Shown here: one piece after another, positions 22,893-33,204 of the stretch | How positions within the stretch are numbered: the stretch's first letter is position 1 | Layout of the letters: each line of letters opens with the position of its first letter | Source: Catonia carolina | Lineage: Eukaryota; Arthropoda; Insecta; Hemiptera; Achilidae | DNA: 64,000 nucleotides | Direction of reading: 5' to 3' | Assembly (NCBI GenBank): GCA_035578175.1 | Contig: JAQMRL010000001.1 | Span: forward strand, 185,019,283 to 185,083,282 | Program-made: the position numbers and the translations under genes | Notes under the pieces: generated by a model | Told to the model about the DNA's origin: nothing | Databases searched by the model: none | Seen by the model: the letters and a program-made list of their open reading frames with translations, nothing else

Positions 22893-24266
22893 ATGGAACA
22901 ACAAGTAACACCACTTATTGACCCTAATAGACTGGATGACAACAACCTTAACTTTCAACTGAGACTACGAAAAAGCGTAACAACCGGACATATAGGACAG
23001 AGAAAACAACGATTACAAAAATTGATAGATAACGGACGACAAACTGACATTAATGCAATACGTAGATTTGACCTCAATAAACAATTAATTGAGTGTCAAA
23101 ATTATTTTGTGCGGTTACAAAATACAGAAAATTTAAACGATCTAGAGAAATATAATGCTGAAGTTTTTGACGACCGTCTTAATAAACTCTTACTGTTTAT
23201 ATTAGCGAATAAACCAGATAAGGTTGTAGATTTTCAAAATTTAAAACAGGAATTTGATAATTGGAAGGCTAATGAGTTACACAATATCGAAATTAGACCT
23301 AATCTTGACCAAAATTTAAATTTCGAAGAGGTACGTTTAAATAACAACCCAGTACCTAACCAAAGGCAAGAAATTGTTAATGATGATCAAATTAGCTTGA
23401 TACATCATCGAGTAATACAAAGTCCCGTTTTTAGGAATGATGTTCATGATATATTAATACCAAATGCGATAGGTCACAATAACCCTGTGTGTGTCCAACG
23501 TGAATTAAATTTTAATTGGACAAAAATCGCAAACCCAATTGAAAACGAGTTAAAACAATTAACTATCACAGATGGACGTGATATTGATACGTTGGTTAGA
23601 AATATCAAAATTATTAAACAAATCCAGAAACGTTATGCAGTAGATCTACCCTTGGTGTTATTAACTCCATTTATGACCGGTTTTACGGAACAAATTTTTG
23701 AAAATTCCATTAGAAATAACCACAATTTTGATCAGTTTCATCGAGATTTGGTGAATAAACTGATCACACCAAAAATGAAAGAGATATTAAAATTAAAATT
23801 ATTATACAGAAATCAGTCACAAATGGAAACCTTGACAGAATACATAAGAGAAATCTTAGAAAATCATGATGTATTAAGACTTAACCTCACCGAAGGTGAG
23901 TTGATTAATATAATATTAACTGGTTTAAATGAAATATATGCTACACATTTAGGCATAATTGGTAGACCCAATAACTTACATGATTTTAATAAATTGGATG
24001 CTTATGTATATGAGAGGGTTTATGCTAGAACTCTTCATGAGATAGGTTCATCAAAAATGAACGATACAAGCGCACTAAACTCTATAAATAACACAATGCC
24101 TCTTCAAGGTAAACAAATCATATCACAAAATACGACATCCGATAACATTGGATCACAAATATCAAAAACAATATTAAAATGTTTTTATTGTAATAAACCA
24201 GGTCACATTAAACGAAATTGTAGACTTTGGCAACAGAAAAACAATAAAAACATGTCAAAAAACTAA
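22893..24266 (+). CDS. Gag polyprotein of the Gypsy element
   Basis: This 457-residue protein is the structural protein that forms the virus-like particle and packages the element's RNA. The N-terminal 400 residues are rich in Asn, Lys and Glu, without a motif that I can name. Near the C-terminus (residues 430-443) is a CCHC zinc knuckle, CFYCNKPGHIKRNC, with the C-x2-C-x4-H-x4-C spacing of nucleocapsid domains. The ATG at 22893 is the first in a long uninterrupted frame and lies about 340 bp after the primer-binding site. The gene ends with TAA at 24264-24266, directly after a slippery A AAA AAC sequence. The frame is intact. Confidence 0.92.
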   Translation: MEQQVTPLIDPNRLDDNNLNFQLRLRKSVTTGHIGQRKQRLQKLIDNGRQTDINAIRRFDLNKQLIECQNYFVRLQNTENLNDLEKYNAEVFDDRLNKLLLFILANKPDKVVDFQNLKQEFDNWKANELHNIEIRPNLDQNLNFEEVRLNNNPVPNQRQEIVNDDQISLIHHRVIQSPVFRNDVHDILIPNAIGHNNPVCVQRELNFNWTKIANPIENELKQLTITDGRDIDTLVRNIKIIKQIQKRYAVDLPLVLLTPFMTGFTEQIFENSIRNNHNFDQFHRDLVNKLITPKMKEILKLKLLYRNQSQMETLTEYIREILENHDVLRLNLTEGELINIILTGLNEIYATHLGIIGRPNNLHDFNKLDAYVYERVYARTLHEIGSSKMNDTSALNSINNTMPLQGKQIISQNTTSDNIGSQISKTILKCFYCNKPGHIKRNCRLWQQKNNKNMSKN

Positions 24267-24310
24267 ACGGATACAAACACGCGCAGCATACTCATATGGT
24301 TCGTGTTTGT
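24257..24310 (+). promoter_or_regulatory. -1 ribosomal frameshift signal at the gag/pol junction
   Basis: The heptamer AAAAAAC at 24257-24263 is in register as A AAA AAC with the gag frame and is followed at once by the gag stop TAA. After 8 further bases, TACAAACACG (24272-24281) pairs perfectly with CGTGTTTGTA (24302-24311), giving a 10-bp stem with a 20-nt loop. Inside the loop CATA (24287-24290) can pair with TATG (24295-24298). The pol frame is open from 24248, so a -1 shift at the heptamer enters pol. Heptamer, spacer length and stem together match the known design of retroviral -1 sites. Confidence 0.85.
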
Positions 24311-27300
24311 AAACATGAGATGGGTAAATCTTTAAAGATAGGAAAACAAAGGTTGACTTATACATTGAAAGGTTTAAAAATAAAAATTAAAAATAATATA
24401 TTTAACGCGCTTATTGATTCAGGTTCTACACATAATATTATTAACCAAAAAATGTATGTACTTTTGAAAAATAACAATGCAATCATAAAAGAGGAAAAAC
24501 TTAACGCAATCTGCCTCACAGCTGACAAATTCCCTTTGGAAATTACTAAACAAGTGTGGGTTCGAATTAACCTACACAATCTATCATGGAAAATAAATTT
24601 CAAAGTGTTAAAAAAGATACACCATGAAATAATACTTGGTATGCACTTTTTACATAAAACACGTGCTATTTTTAATGCTATAAAATCAGAAATAACCTTT
24701 GAATGGTTAAAGAATCAAAAATTTTATTTAATAAATATATTTCCAGATCAAATTAATAATATAGAGCAATCTGAATACATTAAAAATAAAATAAATAATT
24801 TGTGTAAAGAATTTCCGGATGTACTTACGGCTAAATTAGGTTGTACTCATGAACTAACCTATGATATCAAACTTAAAAATAATGAAATTATAAAATCTAG
24901 GCCCTATCCTTTAAATCCAATAAAAACATTCCAAATGAAAAAACAAATCGATAAACTATTAAAGGATAAGGTAATTAGAGAGAGTGTTTCTCCTTATTCA
25001 TCTCCGGCCTTTTTGATCCCGAAACCAAATGGTTCAAGTCGTTTGGTTGTAGATTATCGTTCGGTCAACTTAATAATTGACTCGGAAGCGCAACCCTTAC
25101 CAAATATAAATCACGCTTTCCAATGGTTTTCCAAAGCACGATGGTTCAGTACATTAGATTTGGCACAAGCATATCATCAAATCCCATTGACAGAGAGATC
25201 TCGTCAAATTACTGCATTCTGTACTACAGATGGATTGTATGAATATGAAAGATTACCTTTTGGTTTGTCGACCGGAGCACAAGTTCTAACTCGCCTTATG
25301 AATAAAATATTTAAAAATATTAAATATAAATTTGTGTTTAATTATATGGATGATATTTTAATATATTCCAAAAGTTTTACAGAACACTTAAAACATATCA
25401 AAATAGTGTTGTCGATCTTGAGAAAAGCTGGTATCACCATTAATCCTGATAAGGTGACATTTGCTGTAAATGAAATACCATTTCTTGGACACACGTTGTC
25501 ATACAAGGGTGTCTCTATAGATTCAACGAGGACACAAAAAATTTTAGAATATCCGGAACCTACATCAGTAAAACAAGTACATCGGTATTGTGGTATGATT
25601 AATTATTTTTCCAAATTTATTAAAAATTATGCTGACAGGATCGAACCCCTGAATAGATTAAGACGTAAAAATACTCAGTTTGTTTGGGGAGACTCACAAA
25701 GAAAAGCGTTCGAAGATCTTAAACAAGCAATTGCTAATCCTCCAGTTCTCTCCATACCAGACTTTTCTAAAGAATTCATTTTACAAACAGATGCGTCAGA
25801 TACAGGTATAGGGGCGGTGTTACTCCAAGAACATGAAGGGTCCAGAAGAGCTATAGCATACGCCTCTAAAACATTGACAGAAGCAGAAAGAAAATTTTCT
25901 GCATATGAACGTGAATGTCTGGCAGTTGTTTTCGCGACAGATCACTTTAGAACTTATCTAACGCACCGTGAATTTCTTTTAGAAACGGATAACCAAGCTT
26001 TAGCCTGGCTTCTTTCACGACCAAAACAATTAGGTCGGTTGGCTAGATGGTTATTACGCTTATCCGTCTTTAAATTTAAAATTAATCACATTCGTGGTTC
26101 AAATAATAATGTGGCTGATGCATTATCGAGAATGTATGAATTAAATAATGAAGATACAGCAAAAGAGATATCGTATATCAATGCTTTATTATCACAGTTT
26201 CCCCTTTCCTTTACAGATATAAAACAACATCAAAAACAGGATACCTTTATCCTTAAACAAAAACAGCAAATGAACAATAAATTTTGTTTATCAAAAGGGA
26301 TCCTCTGTCTACAAGACAAAAATCATAATCCGACCAAAATTGTTCTCCCCAATTCTTTAAAAGATTTAGTCTTTAAATATTTTCATCATTCGGAAATAGG
26401 AGGACATTTAGGTATTGACAAAACTATACATAAAATAACAAAGCATTTTTATTGGCCTGACATATATAAGGAAATTCCTTTAAAGGTGAATGCTTGCATG
26501 ATCTGTCAACGCAGCAAACCTGGCATGAATTATAAATGGGGGAATCTTAGTTCAAGAGTTCCAACAATACCATTTGATACGTTATTTATTGACACCGTTG
26601 GTAGTCTTCCAAAAACTAACCAAGGTTATAAATATATTCTGGTGGTGGTGGATAGTTTTTCAAAATTTACTTGGTTAGCTCCATTAAAAAATACTAATAC
26701 ATCCTCTATTATAGATGAATTAAAACGTATCTTTCAGAACTACTCCATTCCGAGGTTAATTGTCACGGATAATGCCAAAACATTTAACTCCACAATGTTT
26801 AAAAACTTTTGTTTTACCTTAGGAATTAAAAGAACCACTCTATCTCCTTACCACCCACGCCCATCTCATGCTGAAAGACTGAATAGAAATCTTAGGTCTA
26901 TTCTTATCGCGTACCACGCAACTGCCCAAACGACATGGGATAAATCCCTCTTTTGGTTTCAATTAGCCTTTAATATGGCACAACATACCGCCCACGGTGC
27001 ATGTCCTTTTGACATATTACATAATTTTCAAGCCCAAACGCCCTTGGATAGAGCGTGGAATATTCAGGATATCCTTCATCGGAATCCCGTACGATCGAGC
27101 AACATGATGAGTACAATTAGACGGCAACTAATTAAGTCTCATCATGATATGGCACGTAGATATAATGCTACACGCCATCCAAATCCATTTTCGGTGGGAG
27201 ATAAAGTTTTACTTAAAACTCATCCCGTAAGTTCAAAAAAGAAAAATATTTGTGCAAAAATGGCATACCGGTGGTCGGAACCATTTTATATAATTGGATT

Positions 27301-27388
27301 CTCTACACCTGTTACAGCCTTACTCCGTAAGACTGTCGGGGGAGAAATATCCAAAGAACATATCTCTAATCTTAAAAAGGTATCATAA
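24296..27388 (+). CDS. Pol polyprotein: protease, RT, RNase H, integrase
   Basis: Counting 1030 residues from the first ATG (24296), the domains in order are as follows. Aspartic protease, with IDSGSTHNII at 40-49. Reverse transcriptase, with a catalytic Asp in LDLAQAYHQI (288) and YMDD at 350-353. RNase H, with TDAS (499), YERE (540), ETDNQAL (565) and VADALSR (608). Integrase, with a zinc-binding H...H (697/704) and CMIC (734-737), and a D,D,E triad at 766, 825 and 860. A C-terminal module with WSEPFYI resembles the GPY/F domain. All catalytic residues are present and there is no internal stop. The frame is -1 relative to gag and open upstream to 24248. Expression is therefore likely as a Gag-Pol fusion by frameshifting, and the ATG at 24296 may not be used; it lies inside the hairpin loop. 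Confidence 0.95.
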   Translation: MVRVCKHEMGKSLKIGKQRLTYTLKGLKIKIKNNIFNALIDSGSTHNIINQKMYVLLKNNNAIIKEEKLNAICLTADKFPLEITKQVWVRINLHNLSWKINFKVLKKIHHEIILGMHFLHKTRAIFNAIKSEITFEWLKNQKFYLINIFPDQINNIEQSEYIKNKINNLCKEFPDVLTAKLGCTHELTYDIKLKNNEIIKSRPYPLNPIKTFQMKKQIDKLLKDKVIRESVSPYSSPAFLIPKPNGSSRLVVDYRSVNLIIDSEAQPLPNINHAFQWFSKARWFSTLDLAQAYHQIPLTERSRQITAFCTTDGLYEYERLPFGLSTGAQVLTRLMNKIFKNIKYKFVFNYMDDILIYSKSFTEHLKHIKIVLSILRKAGITINPDKVTFAVNEIPFLGHTLSYKGVSIDSTRTQKILEYPEPTSVKQVHRYCGMINYFSKFIKNYADRIEPLNRLRRKNTQFVWGDSQRKAFEDLKQAIANPPVLSIPDFSKEFILQTDASDTGIGAVLLQEHEGSRRAIAYASKTLTEAERKFSAYERECLAVVFATDHFRTYLTHREFLLETDNQALAWLLSRPKQLGRLARWLLRLSVFKFKINHIRGSNNNVADALSRMYELNNEDTAKEISYINALLSQFPLSFTDIKQHQKQDTFILKQKQQMNNKFCLSKGILCLQDKNHNPTKIVLPNSLKDLVFKYFHHSEIGGHLGIDKTIHKITKHFYWPDIYKEIPLKVNACMICQRSKPGMNYKWGNLSSRVPTIPFDTLFIDTVGSLPKTNQGYKYILVVVDSFSKFTWLAPLKNTNTSSIIDELKRIFQNYSIPRLIVTDNAKTFNSTMFKNFCFTLGIKRTTLSPYHPRPSHAERLNRNLRSILIAYHATAQTTWDKSLFWFQLAFNMAQHTAHGACPFDILHNFQAQTPLDRAWNIQDILHRNPVRSSNMMSTIRRQLIKSHHDMARRYNATRHPNPFSVGDKVLLKTHPVSSKKKNICAKMAYRWSEPFYIIGFSTPVTALLRKTVGGEISKEHISNLKKVS

Positions 27389-27616
27389 ATTATCAAGATT
27401 AGTAATATTATTAGGTGAGGTACGTCGCGACTCTCGAGCTTGTGATGTTGGTATTAAAGGTGTATCCGATGTTACTTGATGTGTGAATGTGTTATGAAAG
27501 GGGCCCCGAATGATCGTAACTTACCGTCTCAGGCCGATAACTGCTCCGTACTCATATTTTTTGTTTTCGACTTTTAAGCACCCACCCCTTATTCCTTTTG
27601 CTTGTGTATGTTTCCC

Positions 27617-27631
27617 AGGGGGGGGGGAAGA
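27617..27631 (+). other. Polypurine tract
   Basis: A 15-base purine run, one A, ten G, then AAGA, ends one base before the 3' LTR. This is the expected position for the plus-strand primer. Confidence 0.85.
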
Positions 27632-27632
27632 T

Positions 27633-28151
27633 TGTAATAGATTATGAGACAAGTATATAAACATCATTCCTTACACACAATTACAATAAACACACACGTA
27701 AACACATATCCTCTACACAATTGACACAACTGATATAACCAAGACATGTCAACATTTACATTTGTTACATTTACATCTCAACATAAATACAGATGATTTC
27801 CAGCTTCCAGATGTAAGTAAGATAAATAAAACAAAAAAAAAAAAAAGAAAAAAGAAAAAAAAAATTCCAAAATTAAAAAAAAAAAGGATTGTTGAAAGTT
27901 GAGTCTTTTTTAAATCTTTGAAAAGGAGAGAAGCATTTACAGTTTTTATAAAAAAAAGACTAAATAATTAATATACAATTATTTTAATAAGGAAGTTTTC
28001 AAGTTAAGATTTTAAAAGTTTTAATTGTTTTTAAAAGGTTTTAATCAAAATTTTAAAATATACATATATTTTAAAATGAAAGAAAGTTGTTAAACTTATT
28101 TATTTGTTTATAAATATCATTTACGAACTTCACCACTGGACATCGATAGCA
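27633..28151 (+). repeat. 3' LTR
   Basis: This is a 519-bp LTR of the same length as the 5' LTR, with the same TG...CA ends. It is followed by the duplicated target GTAC at 28152-28155. Confidence 0.95.
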
Positions 28152-28187
28152 GTACTACGACCGCAATACTATTTATTAAGTTATTAA
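28152..28187 (+). repeat. Repeat T, copy A, right part
   Basis: GTAC followed by TACGACCGCAATACTATTT and AAGTTATTAA continues the copy cut at 22010, exactly as the paralogue reads at 29318-29352. Confidence 0.8.
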
Positions 28188-28221
28188 AACAACGTTTAAC
28201 AAGAAAACTTGAATAAAGATT

Positions 28222-28377
28222 GTTTCTGTAGCGTAGTGGTAGCATGCTAGCCTACAACGAGGATGTCCCGGGTTTGATTCCGGCTGATTTCTGGAAATTT
28301 TCACAAGTTCAAATCCACCGTTATATTACCCGCCTTAGTCGCAAATAACCAATCTGTTAATGTGACTTTAAATAAAC
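28222..28377 (+). repeat. tRNA-derived SINE
   Basis: An A-box-like TAGCGTAGTGGTAGC (from 28229) and a B-box-like GGTTTGATTCC (28271-28281) are at tRNA-like spacing. They are followed by a non-tRNA body and the family's end block (CGCAAATAACC...TTAATGTGACTTTAAATAAA). The body excludes a functional tRNA gene. Confidence 0.75.
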
Positions 28378-28924
28378 TAAAAAAAATTGAATAAAATTTG
28401 AAAAAGTAAATATTAGAAGGTAATATTTTATTAAAAAATTGTAAAAGTAAAGTCAGTATCAATCCCTTTTAAAAATCACACAAATTTATAACTCTCTGAG
28501 TATCAGACATGTATCTGTCAACCCAACCGTATCTTTCAAATTTTTTTTATTATTATCTCTTGTTCTGTTTGAATTTACCATTTAAAAAATGTATGAGAAC
28601 TAAAGTATGATTAAAAAATAAAATAATTAATGATTAAATAAAAATGAGCCTATATATACTCGTATATTTTTTCATCCCTTTCTGCTGTTGATGTATTGTT
28701 CAATTTACATCACCTGACTATCTTAGAATGATAGGTTTACTAAGTAGAGAATTAAAATAAAACACGTCACTTTTATCCTGAGACGGCAAATCTGCTTAGG
28801 AGTATTTTTATTTAATTCTCACATGACAGAAGCTAACAAAATTTACTCGCTCGGACTCCATATTATGGACAGAAAGCTTACGTGAATCAAACATGTCAAC
28901 GTGAAGCGCAAAGCTTTAGATAGT
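28378..28924. other. AT-rich DNA, nothing recognised
   Basis: No gene or repeat copy recognised in this stretch between a SINE and a LINE fragment. Confidence 0.4.
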
Positions 28925-29086
28925 AGGCGCAAACAGCTAAACACTCTTTTCTGAAGATCAAAACTACCCCTTCATCTAAAATACTTCTTTATAAATTCTT
29001 ACTTAAACCAATGTGGATGTACGGATGCCAGATCTATGGCTCAGCAAAACCAGTTTTGATTGAAAACGTTGTAGTTGAGGACAAAT
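28925..29086 (+). pseudogene. Jockey-type LINE ORF2 C-terminal fragment
   Basis: From about 28969 the translation reads PSSKILLYKFLLKPMWMYGC followed by QIYGSAKPVLIENV. This matches the conserved post-RT region of Jockey-clade ORF2 (consensus KLLLYKxxLRPIxTYGxxxWG). Only about 50 codons remain, and upstream frames are broken. Confidence 0.65.
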
Positions 29087-29090
29087 TGTA

Positions 29091-29352
29091 TTAATAATCT
29101 CATACCTATTATGAATTTAATTTATTACTGTAAAATCCTGTGATGAAATTTATGTAGGTTTTTTCATGCCACTGTTTTTTTACTGCAATACCTAGTTATT
29201 TGTTTTTTTACTAAAATATTTTATATTTATATTTATGTTTATAATTAGAATGGTCCGCCAAGGTTACCCAGATGGGACTCATTTTGTGTAGAAATATTTA
29301 CAGAGATTTCCTGGTAGTAATACGACCGCAATACTATTTATTAAGTTATTAA
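29091..29352 (+). repeat. Repeat T, copy B (uninterrupted)
   Basis: This copy of about 262 bp matches 21792-22010 plus 28152-28187. It starts TTAATAATCT and ends AAGTTATTAA, which are imperfect inverted repeats (8 of 10). At the Gypsy target it reads CCTGGTAGTAATACGACCGC with no insertion. It may be a short non-autonomous DNA element, class unknown. Confidence 0.75.
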
Positions 29353-29427
29353 AGCTAAACCTTACTATTGTTCTGCCCCGAAGGTATTTGATTTGAGGGT
29401 AGGCCTATTTGTATCATAAAATTGTTA

Positions 29428-29560
29428 ACCGTAGCGTAATTGTTAGCTTGGTACATTAAAAGCAGAAGGTCCCGGGTTCGATTCCCGGCTTTCATCTGTA
29501 ATAACGTTAAAACCCACTGTGCCACAAACCGTTGATGCATCAAGTAAGCTAAAAAATGTA
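29428..29560 (+). repeat. tRNA-derived SINE
   Basis: The A-box-like block GTAGCGTAATTGTTAGC (29431-29447) is followed by a perfect B box GGTTCGATTCC at 29475-29485 inside CCCGGGTTCGATTCCCGG. The tail has AACGTTAAAACCCACTGTGCC and GTTGATGCATCAAGTAA, related to the GTTGATGTGAC-type end of other copies. Confidence 0.75.
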
Positions 29561-29569
29561 TTACCATAT

Positions 29570-30340
29570 CTATATACTTAATTATGCAGAAATTCTGTTT
29601 AATGAAATTTTCACGATTATATTATTATAATAAGATTGTAGTGACATCAAAAAAATTATGATTAAAATTATTTCATTACAATAATATAAAATAAACTCAT
29701 TTATCGCCATTAAAACGATCTAATCTACGAGTAATAAAATGAGAAAATCAATAAAGGTAAATGTAGGCCTCTCAATTTATAACGTTAAACAAATTGTACC
29801 AAGTAGCTTACATTATTTTTTAGAGCGTTACTGTAAAAAAATATTTTTTTATAAAATCCTATTCATTTTTTCACACGACTACAAAGGAATAAATTATTCG
29901 TAACTATCAACTTACAAAAATAATGGATTTCTGCCGTAGAAACTTGACTTTGCTGAGTTAATTAAAAAATAATCTATATTTAGTCTATTTAGAAAGTAGA
30001 GTATAAAAGTTCAAAGTGAAGAAGCCTAATCAATATTGGGTAATATTGGGTTAAGGTTGGGCCTAATCAATCTTGGGCAAGGTTGGGTTGGATCTTGGGT
30101 AAGGTTAAAGGTAGACAATTCAAACGATTGATATTTCATACTTTCCTAAATAAAATCTTAAAGTTCAAAATTCATAATAGTACTTTTATTATTTGTTTAA
30201 GCTTTTTCATTTTGTGCTACCATAATGATAATGTAGGCCCTACAATGTATACATTTTTTTTAATTCTCTGTGGTAATTCGAATAATTTGTAAATAATCTT
30301 AAGTTCGTAGCTGTTATATTTTTCAACGTGGTTTTTGTTA
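29570..30340. other. AT-rich DNA; short TTGGG-type repeats
   Basis: No gene recognised. Around 30030-30105 short near-repeats (AATATTGGG, AATCTTGGGCAAGGTTGGG, GATCTTGGGTAAGGTT) form a small degenerate tandem array. Confidence 0.4.
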
Positions 30341-30341
30341 G

Positions 30342-30510
30342 TTTATTTTAAAGTTGTATCAACAGCTTGGTTATTAGCGACTGCGGTCCATTATGTTACT
30401 GGGACAGTGGGTATTGACTTGTAAAATTTTCAAACCCTAGCCGGGAATCGAACCCGATACCTCTGCGTTTTATATTAGCGTGCTAACCACTACGCTACGG
30501 AGGCAGCCGG
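30342..30510 (-). repeat. tRNA-derived SINE
   Basis: On the plus strand GGAATCGAACC at 30444-30454 is a perfect reversed B box, and ACCACTACGCTA (30486-30497) is the reversed A box. The tail on the left (AAAGTTGTATCAACAGCTTGG...ATTAGCGACTGCGG) matches the body of the 40564 and 61331 copies. Confidence 0.8.
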
Positions 30511-30514
30511 GTTA

Positions 30515-32440
30515 ATTTTTGTTACTCATTGTACATTATTTTAGCTTGTTATTAATTTTATAATTTATTTTTTGACCTGTCAGTCAGCTGTTATAAATTG
30601 TCTTGAATTTTTTAATTGAACAGTTGACAGTCATTCATAAAAAAATACCTCTGGCTGTCCCTATGAACCTTGTCCCTTTTCACGCCAAAATAAAATAAAT
30701 AAATCACTGCGTAATGGAAGCAGATATCAAGTTGGGTGTGTAGTTGTTTAAAACATAAAAGAAAAAAAAATGGAAAATAAAACATTTTCTATAAACGCTA
30801 TTAAAATAAATAAAAATTTCAAAATTATTTTCTTTATAAAAAGTATATGTTTCTCAATATTGCAGTGACTATGTCAAGAGAACCACTATTGTTTCTGTAA
30901 AAAAGTTATCAGAAATTTTTAAATATTGATTATAATTCATAAAATCAAATTGCAATTTAGATTTTCAAAAATATGTTTCTAATAACACAAACGAGCGAAA
31001 TTTTCAAAATAATTTTAAAATTTAGTAGACTATAAATATTAGTATTTAGCTCGCGTTACCATACAACTACTTATAAACATTTTTAGGTTATATTCGAAAT
31101 GTTAGCAACATTTTCGAAAATGAGATAAATGAATTCTATTAAAGAGATAATTTAATTATTAATTCCATAAAAATTCTGTATTTCGTTCTCCTTTTCATGA
31201 GTTTTTTCTATTTATTAACGTACTCCAAAATAAAATAATGAATGACATACTTTCCGCTCTATAACCCAAACAATGGTGTAACTATTAATTATTTTTAAAA
31301 AACACTATACGGAAGATAACACACATCACTAATTATGAATTTATACTGTTTAAAAACATAATTAAAATAATCCGAAGAACAATGACAATATTTAAAAACC
31401 TGTTAAAATGTGTATACGATATTTAACAAACATAGCACGCTAAGAAGAAATTTTGTTTAAGTGACAGCGATTTGGCTTGGTTGCAGGTGGGAGAGCATGA
31501 TACATGCCTCTGGATATGAGCCACATTATTAGTAAAATGATTTCTATATTTATATTTTACACATTACATGAAAAAATTTGTGTTATTACTTATTAAATTA
31601 TTCTTAATTTAATTAATTTTACAATAAAATTTTATAATATATTTATTTTAAATAAAAGAAAATACAATCTCATATTACATACATCTTTCACTTTACATTA
31701 AAATAGTTAATATTATTTAAAAATATGAAAATAAGGTAGAGAAAATATTCTGATATTCTATAAGAATGTTAAATTTGTTTAGTGTGTTTATAAAAGATGA
31801 ACAAAGAAAGTGAAAATGATGTTAGAGTCCAACATTTTTTTGCGCCTATTTCTTTACAAAACAAAATGAAAAATTATTAAGAGTTATGAATAGTTTCACG
31901 ACTTTTTAATGAATTTTATCCGTTATTTTTGTACATGATGTTATCCTAAATTAATTATTCAATTTAATCAATTATATCTCTTAAATTTTTCCTTTCGAGT
32001 AAAATATTTAATTGATCGAAATTTTAATCGAGTAAATATTTAATATTTATATTGTAGATTATCATATTATAATAATAACTAACAAAAGTAGCTGGGGGAT
32101 TCTTCCTGCCAAATAAACAATTTATGATAACGCACAAATTCCCGAATGACGTAATTACAGCTGGACGTTAGAAGTAGGGTACGGATTGTATGATAAATAT
32201 TTTTATTATAATACTATTCTTATTAACTGGTTAAAAAAAAAATATATTTTTCATACATATTAACTCAATAAAATCATTGCCAAATGTACAATGATACGAC
32301 GCACAATCAACTAAAGATTTGAAAAAATAAAAGCATTATTCAAAAGTGTTTTCTTAGACTGAAACTGGTTTTTTAAATTCATCTTAATTATATTTTGTAA
32401 TAATTTAAACATATGAGGTGATATACTGATAGAAAATGGA
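30515..32440. other. AT-rich DNA, nothing recognised
   Basis: No gene, RNA or repeat copy could be recognised across about 1.9 kb. Confidence 0.4.
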
Positions 32441-32444
32441 CAGA

Positions 32445-32515
32445 CCTGACCGGGAGTCGAACCCGAGACCTCGTCGTAGAAGCCAGTTCGCTGATTCCTA
32501 CACGGCAAACCGGCC
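32445..32515 (-). repeat. tRNA-like segment (SINE head)
   Basis: On the minus strand GGCCGGTTTGCCGTGTAGG is followed by a perfect B box GGTTCGACTCC (plus-strand 32453-32463) inside a CGGGTTCGACTCCCGG stem-loop. The acceptor stem does not close convincingly, so I call a SINE head and not a tRNA gene. The body downstream is not recognisable. Confidence 0.5.
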
Positions 32516-32649
32516 AATTTCTCATTATAGATGACAGCGGCTGTTTTCGTAAGAAAATTTTACATTGAATTCTTTAATAAATATGAATATAATTCCTGTT
32601 GATTAAATAATGTCTTCTAGTCAATTCATAAACTATTAATATAATTTTT

Positions 32650-32755
32650 TTTGTCATCAGTCTTTCGACTGGTTTGATGCAGTTCTCCAAGCTGTTCTAT
32701 CTTGCGCAAGTCGTTTCATATCTACATACCTGTAACACCCTACATCTTTTAATAT
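32650..32755. repeat. Retroelement 3'-end fragment with CATCAG hairpin
   Basis: The block GTCATCAGTCTTTCGACTGG, then TTTGATGCAGTTCTCC, contains a hairpin (CAGTC-TTTC-GACTG). Its reverse complement is nearly the same as the 3' end of the non-tRNA SINE family in this window (TTCAAACCAGCC...GGCTGATGAC). I recall the same motif as widespread in insect genomes. Confidence 0.5.
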
Positions 32756-33020
32756 AATATGTGAATATTAAATTAAAGTTGTTCCTTTAGTTGGTATTTT
32801 CTTGCACCTACTATTAGTTGTTGGTGACAATTTTCTTGTGATTTTTTTACTATTTTAATTTAATTTTGCAATAGTTGTAAGACAACTAGCAAAAATGATC
32901 AGAATGCGCAATCAAATAAATAATAAAGAACAAAAAAGACGTACTCCTAATTTAATTATTCATTTTGTAATTATTCCTGATCTACCGATTAATTACGGTA
33001 TCCGTAGAATCCTCCTAATC

Positions 33021-33200
33021 AGACTACTTCCCTATCAGGACAGAAATACCCCAAGGAAAAATTTCAGCTCCCTTGCTAATTTCTATTTTACTTCCGAACA
33101 CTACAAATTTCTACTTCGTTGCTACGTTCGTTGATGATACTGCTGTTCTTTCATTCACTGATAACCTTGCTTTAAACGACATTTAATACCATCTGACGTA
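33021..33200 (+). pseudogene. Jockey-type LINE RT fragment
   Basis: The frame from about 33040 gives TEIPQGKISAPLLISILLPN and then VATFVDDTAVLSFTDNLALN. These correspond to the RT blocks AGIPQGSVLGPLL and TATFADDTAVLS, with a roughly normal gap between them. The catalytic block reads FVDD. Everything before and after is lost or out of frame. Confidence 0.65.
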
Positions 33201-33204
33201 CCAA

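Larger units (their letters stand above)
22011..28151 (+). mobile_element. Complete Ty3/Gypsy LTR retrotransposon
   Basis: The element is 6141 bp. In order it has a 5' LTR, a tRNA-Gly-like primer-binding site, gag, a frameshift signal, pol (protease, reverse transcriptase, RNase H, integrase), a polypurine tract and a 3' LTR. Both LTRs are 519 bp, begin TG and end CA. I count about three differences between them, so the insertion is recent. The 4 bp GTAC is duplicated on both sides (22007-22010 and 28152-28155), and an uninterrupted paralogue of the target repeat lies at 29091-29352. There is no envelope-like frame. The domain order PR-RT-RH-IN places it in Ty3/Gypsy; the clade was not resolved. 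Both ORFs appear intact, so it may be, or recently have been, mobile. Confidence 0.95.

Noticed and set aside
22011..28151. Endogenous retrovirus with an envelope gene
   Set aside because: Only 244 bp separate the pol stop from the 3' LTR, leaving no room for an envelope frame. The element is a retrotransposon.
28222..28300. tRNA gene
   Set aside because: The A and B boxes are present, but acceptor-stem pairing is poor and the segment continues into a SINE body shared with many other loci here. The same applies to the other tRNA-like heads.
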